A stretch of 20,467 nt of DNA from DATMER01 sp963741305. GTDB taxonomy: Bacteria; Acidobacteriota; Thermoanaerobaculia; Multivoradales; UBA5704. The stretch lies in NCBI GenBank assembly GCA_963741305.1, contig CAVUHL010000004.1, positions 1 to 20,467 on the forward strand, written 5' to 3'. Below the pieces are notes generated by a model, which had not been told where the DNA came from, ran no database searches, and saw only the letters and a list, made by a program, of their open reading frames with translations. Shown here piece after piece: positions 6,931 to 13,893 of this stretch; within the stretch, counting starts at the first letter, position 1, and every line of letters begins with the position of its first letter. The position numbers and the translations under genes were made by a program.

Positions 6931-6962
6931 GCCCGGCATCCTCCCTGGAGAGGATGCCGGGC
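6931..6962. repeat. GGCATCCTC hairpin, copy 1
   Basis: GCCCGGCATCCTC (6931-6943) pairs exactly with 6950-6962 around a six-base loop. It lies in the interval between divergent genes, so it is not an obvious terminator of either. It shares its core with hairpins at 8249-8291 and 15656-15790. Confidence 0.7.
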
Positions 6963-6989
6963 CTGACTGGAGCGGTGGGTTGCCGCCGG

Positions 6990-7106
6990 CTACGGCAGCG
7001 TCGAGTTGTACAGCGGGCCCTGGTCGACCGGACCGCCGTTGCAGGCCAATTCGGTCACGCAAGTCTCGGTCTGCGCAACCTGGGGTGCGGAATCGTCTTT
7101 CGGTAC
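6990..7106 (-). pseudogene. Fragment of a small Cys-containing peptide gene (no start codon)
   Basis: A 38-codon open stretch ends in TAG at 6990-6992 and reads VPKDDSAPQVAQTETCVTEL then ACNGGPVDQGPLYNSTLP. A TAA lies immediately upstream and no start codon is in frame, so this is either the 3' end of a broken gene or chance. The composition resembles the C-terminal parts of the small Cys-containing proteins at 12.2 and 13.6 kb. Low confidence. Confidence 0.25.
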
Positions 7107-7287
7107 TTAAAAATATTGTACTGAGCGTGCTCTATTGCCACCCGAGCATTTGTTTTGTCACTCGATTGTGAATACACAGTAATATGGCCCGTAACCTTCC
7201 TCTGCGACTCTGTCCAGGCTTCAAGGTGCAGGCTTCCGTAGAGAGGAGAGCGCCCCGCCTGGGCTCTCGCCATTGGATTGGAGGAAC
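7107..7287 (+). promoter_or_regulatory. AT-rich region upstream of response regulator, candidate promoter
   Basis: This is the most AT-rich interval in the neighbourhood. Possible boxes are TTGTTT with TACACA 17 bases downstream, or TTGTCA with TAATAT 19 bases downstream. Neither matches well enough to choose. The remaining bases between 6780 and 7107 hold only a hairpin and a possible peptide fragment. Confidence 0.3.
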
Positions 7288-7974
7288 ATGTCCGAGCCAC
7301 GTCCCAGAGTGCTTCTCGCCGACGACCATCCGTTGATGCTCGACGGCCTGAGGAAGCTTCTCGAACCCGACTTCGAGGTGGTCGCTGCGGTGAGGGATGG
7401 CCGCGAGCTCCTCAAGGCTGCAGAGAGGCTGCGGCCTGATCTCGTCGTTACCGACATCTCGATGCCGTTCGTCGACGGCCTCGAAGCCACGCGCCGGCTT
7501 CAGGTTGCCATGCCTGGCGTGCCGGTGCTGGTCCTGAGCATCGAGGACGATCCTTCCTGGGTACGGAAGGCGTTCGAGGCCGGCGCCTGCGGCTACCTGA
7601 CCAAGATTTCCACGGTCGAGGAAATCGGGACTGCCGTCCGGGAAGTGCTCAAGGGCCTCTTATACGTGAGCCCCGTCGTAACCCGGGGAATGGTCGACAC
7701 TGCGAAACTGTTCGCCGCGCGGCGCCCCGAGGCGCTGCCGCGGACCGCCGCTCCCCCGGCGACCCCGTGGATCAACGAGCTTCTCACGCCGCGCGAGCTC
7801 GACACCGTCCGCCTGCTGGGCCGGGGCCTGAGCAACAAGCAGATCGCCTGGCTTCTCGGCGTGTCGGTAACCACGGTCCGCACCCACCTGAACAAGATCT
7901 ACGGCAAGCTGGGTACGGCGAGCCGGGTGGAGCTGGCGCTCCTCGCGGCCCAGCCTGGCAGTGCCGTGATGTGA
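7288..7974 (+). CDS. NarL/FixJ-type two-component response regulator (REC-LuxR HTH)
   Basis: The product is 228 residues from ATG 7288, preceded by GGAGGA; an upstream in-frame TTG is less likely. The receiver domain spans about residues 7-122. It has acidic pocket D12-D13, phosphoacceptor D56 in LVVTDISMP, switch S84 in VLVLSIEDDPS and K106 in GYLTK. A linker of about 40 residues with a Pro-rich part is followed by a LuxR-type helix-turn-helix at about residues 165-225 (LTPRELDTVRLLGRGLSNKQ, then IAWLLGVSVTTVRTHLNKIY, GKLGTASRVELAL). All key residues are present, so it should be a phosphorylation-controlled DNA-binding transcription factor in the cytoplasm. No histidine kinase is in the window, so it is an orphan locally. 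It is followed by a palindromic repeat and a hairpin, then a convergent gene. Its targets are not evident. Confidence 0.93.
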   Translation: MSEPRPRVLLADDHPLMLDGLRKLLEPDFEVVAAVRDGRELLKAAERLRPDLVVTDISMPFVDGLEATRRLQVAMPGVPVLVLSIEDDPSWVRKAFEAGACGYLTKISTVEEIGTAVREVLKGLLYVSPVVTRGMVDTAKLFAARRPEALPRTAAPPATPWINELLTPRELDTVRLLGRGLSNKQIAWLLGVSVTTVRTHLNKIYGKLGTASRVELALLAAQPGSAVM

Positions 7975-7994
7975 CATGACGAGGTAGACCGAGC

Positions 7995-8243
7995 ATCAAT
8001 GCCATACCATTACACACATCTTAACAAGGTATGGTTGCGCCCAGGCCCGAAGGGCCATAGGGATAAAGCCTGGCGTTTCAACGCCAGGTAGCGGCCCCGT
8101 CCGTCCCAAGAAAGCCCCAAAGGGGCGTAGGGAGCCAACATCGACGCCGTAATTGCCTGCGTCCCTTCGGGACTTTCGCGGACATGGGGACCTCCAACCT
8201 GGCGTTGAAACGCCAGGCTTTATCCCTATGGCCCTTCGGGCCT
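7995..8243. mobile_element. 250-bp palindromic element, copy 1 (47-bp inverted arms)
   Basis: Arms at 8043-8089 and 8197-8243 are perfect 47-bp reverse complements beginning AGGCCCGAAGGGCC. Each arm contains its own hairpins (GGCCC-GAA-GGGCC and CCTGGCGT-TTCA-ACGCCAGG). The centre adds GCCCC-AAA-GGGGC and GTCCC-TTC-GGGAC. A leading module has CCATACC and GGTATGG as a further inverted pair. The same sequence recurs in the same orientation at 13169-13420. No protein is encoded. It is a MITE- or BIME-like element between convergent genes. Confidence 0.8.
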
Positions 8244-8248
8244 ACCCT

Positions 8249-8291
8249 CCGCCCGGCATCCTCCCTGGAAACTAGAGAGGATGCCGGGCGG
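8249..8291. terminator. GGCATCCTC hairpin, copy 2; possible bidirectional terminator
   Basis: CCGCCCGGCATCCTC (8249-8263) pairs exactly with 8277-8291 around a 13-base loop containing CTAGA. It lies between the convergent response regulator and the gene ending at 8331, which suits a shared terminator. There is no T-tract, so it may simply be a dispersed hairpin repeat. Confidence 0.45.
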
Positions 8292-8330
8292 AGATGTTCG
8301 GAGAGGTTTGCCTTTTCTACCGCCTCACCT

Positions 8331-10593
8331 TCACGAGGCGTCGAGGGGCGCCGGCGGGTACTTGCGGACCACCAGGCTGCCCCAGGTTTCGAGGATCTGG
8401 CGCTTGCCGGCGGAGAGGTCGCGGGTCACCGGCATATAGAGCGTGCTGGCGACTTCCATGTCGGCGGTGACCATCATCATCAACTGGTCGATCGCCCCCT
8501 CGACCCGCGGCAGGTCGCCCAGCGGCATGAACAGGTCCATCACCGGGAAGATCATGTCGTAGACGTAGAGGATCTTCTCGTAGACGAAATGCCAGATCTG
8601 GAGGCGGTCGTATTGCGGCTGGCCGGTGTAGATTCCGGTGGCGTTCCAGCAGTCGACGAACTCGCTCACCAGAGCATCGTCGAACGGCAGCACCCGGGCC
8701 ACCGAGTAGAAGGAGGTGCCGATGGAGAATTCCGGAGGCTTGATGAAGTCGAAGCTCACTGAGGACTGGGGAAGGGGAGGGGCCGGTTTCCCCGACTGAG
8801 GGTAATAGACGAGGATTGGAAAACCAGGTGCGTTCGAGGTGATATCGACGGTGACGTTGCCTTGTGCGTCGGTCTGATGCGAGGACGGCGGAACGTTCAG
8901 GAACTCCGAGGTAGGCAGAATGTTGCAGACCGGCACCCCCGGATCCTCGGACTCCGGCGGCGGCGAGGAATTGAAAAGCGACCAACTACCGGCTCCCAAT
9001 TTGAGCATCCACGGGAAGTACTGGAACACGAACACCTCGGTGCCCGTCAGCGGCACGGCGTTCTTGTGGCGGACCTGCAGCGTGATCCTCTGCGTCTTTC
9101 CCTCATCGATGTAGACCCCGCGGTCGTCGGTCTCCACGGTGAGCGGCGTTTCCACGGACAGGATCTGCCCTTGCGCCCGGAGGGCGAGGACGCCGTTGTC
9201 CGCTCCCAGCCACTGGCTGATCTGGTCCGCCGTCACCCCGGGTACGAACGGGACGTCCACCAGGCCGCCCTTCGCGCTGTAGGCGGTCATGTCATATTGG
9301 TCGTAGGCGAACGAGCCGATGAGGTTGAAGTTTTCCTCGCCGCCCGGCAGTTGCACGACCACGTCGATCGGGCCGTAATCGTACCTTTCGGCCTGCAGGT
9401 CGGGTTTCAGGTCGAACTCTGGAATGGCATTCTGCAGGTCGAGTGAAACGATTCCGGCGCCGCCATTGATTTCGGCGTGGATCACTCCCGGCGCAAGCTG
9501 CGGCAGCTCGTTCGTGGTGGCCGAGAGATCGGCCCCCGGCTCGAATTGGAGGGCGGTATGGCCGATGACGCCGATCGGCACCGCGGCGCGGACCGTTGCC
9601 GCACTGGCCGGCGAGACGGGCGCGAGCTTCGTGTTCGGCGCCAGCATGTGGCCGCCGGGCGCCGTCGCCAGCTCTCCCTGGTTCCACACCCCGAGCACGC
9701 CGACGATGCGGCTGTAGGCGGGGTTGATGAACACCTTGCCCTGCTTGTAGAGCGCGGTCAGGTCGGCGCAGGTGCGCGGCCGCTCGGCGATGTCGTTGAA
9801 GATCCCGTTCTGATAATAAACCGTGTTGTAGGTGGCGAAGCGCAACATGACTCCCGCGGCGTTCGCCCCTTGCGCGGCTGCGACGAGCGCGGCCACCAGC
9901 GGCGAGCTCCCGGCGCGTCTGGAGGGCTGCCGTGGGGATCGTCGTCTGGAAGACGGCGCCGATCGGTCCGGCGATCATCAGGTCCGAGCTGATGTTGCGT
10001 GGCACGAAGAAGGACCGCGAGTACATCCGTTGCGAGACGGCGCCGCCGAGAGAGGTCTGGCCGTCTCCCACCTTGAACGACGAGAGATAGATCTGGCTGC
10101 AGAACGGCGAGGCCGGATTGATGTCGATCAACCGGGCGGGCGACGGCCGGCCGCCGATGCTATTGCCGAAGATCTGCACCGGCTGGTTGAGGATCGGATC
10201 GGACGGCGCGGCCGGCTGGTTGTAGCCGAGGTCGCCGCCGCTGGTCTTCGAGTTGGCGTTGCTGGCCGGGTGTTGAATGAATTCGCAGCCCATGCCGCCG
10301 TAGAAATTCCAGCGGCTGGGCATGTGGAGATACTCGATTGGCGCCGCACGAATCCGAGGCGCCTGCCGTGCTGTTCCGGGCAGGAATCGTCGTAGGGCTC
10401 GATCGCCCAGGGGCGGAACTTGTCCCGGAAGTCGGCCGGGGTGATCGGCGTCCGGCAGTTGGGCGAGGAAAGCCCAATCGAGGGCGGCGTTGGGGGCGTC
10501 GTAGACGGGTAGGTAATCGTTGTTGTTCGAGGTGCAGACGTCCCACTGCATGTAGCCCTGGAAGTAGATGCGGGGGAACGACAGGACGCTCAT
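8331..10593 (-). CDS. Large conserved protein of unknown function, FPRIYFQG-type (frameshifted)
   Basis: The start is ATG 10593 with AAGGAGG nine bases upstream. It reads MSVLSFPRIYFQGYMQWDVC then TSNNNDYLPVYDAPNAALDW. The frame shifts near 10460 and 10350 and again near 9920; the last 521 codons (about 9896-8331) are open without interruption. The total is about 754 residues. No signal peptide, transmembrane helix or catalytic motif is recognised. The C-terminal third has beta-rich Ig-like sequence (GKTQRITLQVRHKNAVPLTG, then QTDAQGNVTVDITSNAPGFP) and an alpha-helical end (RVEGAIDQLMMMVTADMEVA). The start overlaps the stop of the upstream CxxCH lipoprotein gene (ATGA), so the two are translationally coupled. 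I recognise the N-terminal FPRIYFxG..WD..NN pattern as a conserved hypothetical family only. Confidence 0.65.
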
Positions 10594-11820
10594 CGTTGGA
10601 AACCTCCTTGCTCTCGCTCCGAGCCGGGCGTACAAGTGCGGTCCTTTGCCGGTGGGCGCGCTTCATCGACCAGACATAATCCAGGAAATTGTACCCCGCG
10701 CAGGCTCGGCGGGTCTCCGACGTAGTAGGCGAGGTTACCGCCCTGTGTGTAGGCGAGGTTGAAATAGCTCGCCGTTCGGCTTGATCGACGCCAGGGCATG
10801 GCAGGTGATGCAGGATGACTGCGTCTGAAATGCGGACTCGATGGTCGAATTGGCGAGCAGCGTGGGCTGCCCCGTCGTCCGAGGTGAACTTGGTCTGCAC
10901 GCCGTCCAGCTGATAGTTGGCGAAGACCGAGCCCTGGCTCTGCAGGGCGCTCTGGTTGGACTGGTTCGCGGCCTCGGTCTCGGGCGTGATGGGCAGCTCC
11001 AGCCGCGGCGGCCGTGAACCGGCTGTTGTCGACGTTCTCGAAAGTGATCCAGACCCATTCCACCTGGCACTTGTTGATGATGTGCATGCCGGCGAGGGCG
11101 GCATAGCCGACTGTCCCAGCCGGCGGGCTGGCCGTCACGGTCGAATTTCTGGTAGTAGGCGTTGACGACGTAATAGTTATCCTTGAGCTCGGCGCACTTC
11201 GCGGCGTCGGTGCCGAGCCAGAGCCAGGAAGTCTTCAGCTCGTAGGAATCGGCCGGGAAATTGGCCGGCTCATTCCGCTGTGCCGCCAGCTCCTGGCCGT
11301 TCACGTTGTAGAACTGCCGGCTCACGATGTAGTTGAAGGTTGGTTCGTTCATCAGCAACTGGTAGCGGACGGGCTGATTCCACTTGTCGAGGAGATCGCG
11401 GCCATCGACCTGGATCGTGGTGTCGAGGTTGTGCCGCACTTCGGGGGAGGCGCCCTCACAGCCCGGCGGGGCGGGCGGTATCGGATCCAGGTCCGCAGGA
11501 GGGACGTCCTGACCCCAAGCAGGAGGAGCCCCACCATCGGCCAGGTAGACCGTGCTGGTTTGCCGGAACTCGGTCTCCCAGACCTTGGTGCCGGCAGCGG
11601 CCACCGGCTCGTTGAGCTCGATAAAAAGATCCCAGGCGGCGGCGACAGGATCCGCGGCAATGGCCTCACAGACAGCGACCGGATCGGTGTGCAACTGGGC
11701 GGCAGAGGCGAGCCTCGGCGCCCTGTGGGACTCCGCCACGGGCATGCCGGGCTTGGGGCCGTGGGAAGAGCAGGCTACGAAGAGTACAGCGAGCAGCAGG
11801 AGCGACAGCGGTCGGCGCAT
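10590..11820 (-). CDS. Lipoprotein with c-type heme motif CxxCH (frameshifted)
   Basis: The start is ATG 11820 with AGGAGG eight bases upstream. MRRPLSLLLLAVLFVACSS is a lipoprotein signal with the lipidated Cys at residue 17. The first about 225 residues read in one frame (DPVAAAWDLFIELNEP, WNQPVRYQLLMNEPTFNYIV, SWLWLGTDAAKCAEL). After shifts near 11120, 11010 and 10880 the chain continues as INKCQVEWVWITFENVDNSR, then LELPITPETEAANQ, then STIESAFQTQSSCITCHALA with the CxxCH codons at 10798-10812. It ends around GYNFLDYVWSMKRAH. One heme-binding site in an exported lipoprotein points to a periplasmic or outer-membrane redox protein; no distal Met ligand can be assigned. The stop overlaps the next start, so it is coupled to the large unknown protein. 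The partner and electron acceptor are unknown. Confidence 0.65.
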
Positions 11821-11884
11821 CGTCAAAACCTCCTGTAAGAAAATGCTGAAAACCGGAGAGTACACAACTGCGGATTGAGGAGTC

Positions 11885-11965
11885 AATCGAGAGGCACGCC
11901 GCCGCGGCGAGAACGACGCCTCACGGCGCGCTCCCTCCCTCCGCCAAAGCCCAGCAGCCCGCCGC
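11885..11965 (-). pseudogene. Short remnant resembling part of the GT39-like gene at 13894-15630
   Basis: About 70 bases here (gccgccgcggcgagaacg .. cctccctccgccaaagccc .. gcagcccgcc) match 14508-14585 inside the membrane glycosyltransferase gene, with an internal gap of about 11 bases. On the minus strand it still reads GCWALAEGGSA, against GCRALAEGGSAARRR in the full gene. It looks like a relic of a duplicated copy upstream of the CxxCH gene. The remaining bases between 11821 and 12033 hold nothing recognisable. Confidence 0.4.
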
Positions 11966-12033
11966 GATCCCTTGGAGGGGACAAAAATCACTTCGGATGG
12001 AGGCGACCTTCGGTCTCCTGGCCGGGGCCAGAG

Positions 12034-12057
12034 GAGCCGGGTCTCTCGACCCGGCTC
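12034..12057 (-). terminator. Hairpin downstream of the Cys-rich protein gene
   Basis: GAGCCGGGT and ACCCGGCTC pair around CTCTCG, about 20 bases after the stop of the minus-strand gene ending at 12076. The stem is strong but there is no T-tract, so it is a probable rather than certain terminator. Confidence 0.5.
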
Positions 12058-12075
12058 CCGGGCCGGAGCCCTGAG

Positions 12076-12423
12076 TCAGAACTCGGTGCAGGCTGGGTAG
12101 CGCGGGGGGCCCTGACAACGGCGGGTGTGGCCGTTACACGTGATCGAGCAGCCCGTGTGCTGGCAGTTGCCGGTGCCGCTCTGACACTTCCAGTAGGGCT
12201 CGCCAGGGCAGTACAACCAGGCGGTGCAGGTATTGCCGCTCCAGGTGATGTACGTCGTGCGGTTCTCCGGCGCCGGCGTGAAGAGGTCCCCGGGAGCGTC
12301 GGGTACGAGCTGCCCGGTCGGGGCCACCTCGGCCGCCGCGGGCACGGCAGGGGCCTCCATCTCGACCGCGGCGAGGGACGAGGCGAAAAGAACCAGACCT
12401 GCTGCGAGGATCAGGTGCTTCAT
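12076..12423 (-). CDS. Small secreted Cys-rich protein
   Basis: The product is 115 residues from ATG 12423, with GAGGAG upstream; longer in-frame extensions lack a signal. MKHLILAAGLVLFASSLAAV is a Sec signal peptide. A variable Ala/Pro-rich stretch follows, and then a compact C-terminal domain with eight cysteines: NTCTAWLYCPGEPYWKCQSG, TGNCQHTGCSITCNG, HTRRCQGPPRYPACTEF. The even cysteine count suggests four disulfides and an extracytoplasmic location. The C..W.C.SG.GxC pattern is shared loosely with the protein at 13449-13817. No enzyme or toxin family is recognised. It has its own ribosome site and a hairpin after the stop, so it is probably monocistronic. Candidate roles (secreted effector, antimicrobial or matrix protein) are guesses. 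Confidence 0.75.
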   Translation of the reverse strand: MKHLILAAGLVLFASSLAAVEMEAPAVPAAAEVAPTGQLVPDAPGDLFTPAPENRTTYITWSGNTCTAWLYCPGEPYWKCQSGTGNCQHTGCSITCNGHTRRCQGPPRYPACTEF

Positions 12424-12806
12424 CGTAAGGATCTCCTCTTGCATGCGACGAACGAATTTGCGCGCCGCAGACTTCACCGCTCGCCCGCGCACTGGCGGCG
12501 AGCCGTGGTGAGAAACCGGGGTCTTTCCTTCGTGGCTTGGGGCGAACCCTCGTCGTGCCTCGAATGCCGGGCAGATGTTTAGCATATTTCGATCTGGCTA
12601 TCAACTACGGCGGCATCAGGGCTTTTTCCACCCAAAGAAGCCTTTTGCTGTCCTCTTGAAGGGGGCTCGGCGCTTGGCTTGCCTGGGGCACCTCATCGAG
12701 ACCGCGCAGTTACAATCGCCAAGATTTGAGCGCTTGACTGGACCCAGGAGGCTAATCGCTACTATAATGGCTGTAGTCGAGGGCCGCGGCCGAGGAAGAT
12801 GGCGTC
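12424..12806. other. Gene-free interval with a candidate -10 box
   Basis: No convincing gene is present. A consensus TATAAT lies at 12763-12768, about 38 bases before the XRE gene start. The nearest TTGACT, at 12734-12739, is 23 bases away, too far for a standard promoter. Confidence 0.4.
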
Positions 12807-13138
12807 ATGGACAGGTTTTCACTGAGACACCCGAGCAGGCCGGCCAAAGTTGGCCGCCGAGCCAGGGCGCTACGGTTGGCCAGGGGTTGGAAGCAGTACC
12901 ACTCTGGCCGAGCGGTCCGGGGTCAGCCTGGCATCGCTGCGACGTTTCGAGGACTCGGGAAAGGTATCGCTTCAGAGCCTGCTCGATCTCGCCTTCGCCC
13001 TCAACCGGCTGGATGATTTCGACGCGCTCCTCCAACCGCCGCGCGCGTCGTCGCTCGCCGAGTCTGAAGACGGCCGAGCAGCGCCCCACCCGCAAGCCGA
13101 GGCCGGGTATGAGGAAGTTGGTACCTGTCACGAAATAA
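12807..13138 (+). pseudogene. XRE-family HTH regulator, HipB-like (multiple frameshifts)
   Basis: The chain can be pieced together across three frames: MDRF, then FTETPEQAG, then VGRRARALRLARGWKQ, then TLAERSGVSLASLRRFEDSG with KVSLQSLLDLAFALNRLDDF and DALLQPPRASSLAE, then LKTAEQRPTRKPRPGMRKLV to a TAA near 13138. The central helix-turn-helix is intact. This architecture (short acidic start, XRE HTH, DDFDxLLQPP, basic tail) is typical of antitoxins encoded just before a HipA-family kinase toxin. No hipA follows; copy 2 of the 250-bp palindromic element begins about 30 bases downstream. Four shifts in 330 bases could mean real decay, but one lies at a TTTT run (12816-12819) where five T are needed, so sequencing error remains possible. 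Confidence 0.6.
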
Positions 13139-13168
13139 ACATTCCAGGTCTTGCCTCGCCGCCCGGGT

Positions 13169-13420
13169 ATCAATGCCGTACCATTACACACATCTCACAA
13201 GGTATGCGGTTGCGTCCAGGCCCGAAGGGCTGTAGGGATAAAGCCTGGCGTTTCAACGCCAGGTAGGCGGCCCCGCCCGTCCCAAGAAAGCCCCAACGGG
13301 GCGTAGGGAGCCAACATCGAAGCCGCAATTGCCTGCGTCCCTTCGGGACTTTCGCGGACATGGGGACCTCACAACCTGGCGTTGAAACGCCAGGCTTTAT
13401 CCCTATGGCCCTTCGGGCCT
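13169..13420. mobile_element. 250-bp palindromic element, copy 2
   Basis: This is near-identical to 7995-8243 and in the same orientation, with arms at 13218-13264 and 13374-13420. The left arm has a two-base difference (CTGTAGGG for CCATAGGG), and the leading module carries a few indels. It lies between the broken XRE gene and the convergent end of the Cys-rich gene at 13449. Confidence 0.8.
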
Positions 13421-13448
13421 ATCCACGCGACGTCAAGATGAGGCAGCC

Positions 13449-13817
13449 TTACGGAAGCCCGCCAGCTTGGCACTGGCAATCCCAGCCGCCGGTGGGGCAC
13501 ATGAAGCCTCCGCTGAAGATGTTGCAGTGTCCCCAGGGCCCCGTGCCCACCCGGCAGCGACCTCCCCGGATGGAGCCGCGGCAGACCGCCTCGCTACAGC
13601 TCCCACAGAATTGAGTTGCGGCCAGCGCCGGTTCTTGCCCATCCACCAAGGCCGCGGGATCGCATGGGGTGATGGGCGCTTCTCCTCCGAGGATCTGGGA
13701 CAGCAGGTCTTGAGACTGCGGAGCGACGACGACGGGGGCATCCTCTCCGGCGACGACGACGGCGGGCGCCGCCGCCAGGAGCAGGCCAGCTACCATGAGA
13801 GTCGCTGCAATCTTCAT
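13449..13817 (-). CDS. Small secreted Cys-rich protein
   Basis: The product is 122 residues from ATG 13817 with AGGAGG five bases upstream; the longer frame to 13865 has no better start. MKIAATLMVAGLLLAAAPAV then VVAGEDA is a Sec signal peptide. A linker (PVVVAPQSQDLLSQILGGEA) precedes a domain with nine cysteines: ITPCDP, FCGSCSEAVCRGSIRGGRC, GPWGHCNIFSGGFMCPTGGW and DCQCQAGGLP. The odd count leaves one cysteine free or paired between molecules. It is related in design, not obviously in alignment, to the protein at 12076-12423. Exported and disulfide-rich; function unknown. No modifying or export gene is adjacent. Confidence 0.72.
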   Translation of the reverse strand: MKIAATLMVAGLLLAAAPAVVVAGEDAPVVVAPQSQDLLSQILGGEAPITPCDPAALVDGQEPALAATQFCGSCSEAVCRGSIRGGRCRVGTGPWGHCNIFSGGFMCPTGGWDCQCQAGGLP

Positions 13818-13893
13818 AAGTCCTCCTTGGGTCGAAGGCCGGGGTGCATTCCCGAGCCAAGCCATACACGTTAGTCCATAGCGCTATCCTATT

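Noticed and set aside
7055..7300. Minus-strand frame of 81 codons overlapping the response regulator start
   Set aside because: It covers the AT-rich promoter region and shows no ribosome site or conserved pattern.
8862..9446. Plus-strand frames antisense to the large unknown protein
   Set aside because: Composition is antisense-like (Arg/Val/Asp/His), with no start signal or family motif, while the minus frame is continuous and protein-like.
11875..12582. Plus-strand frame of 235 codons
   Set aside because: Opposite to the signal-peptide-bearing Cys-rich gene and the GT39 relic; Arg/Gly/Pro-rich without recognisable motifs.
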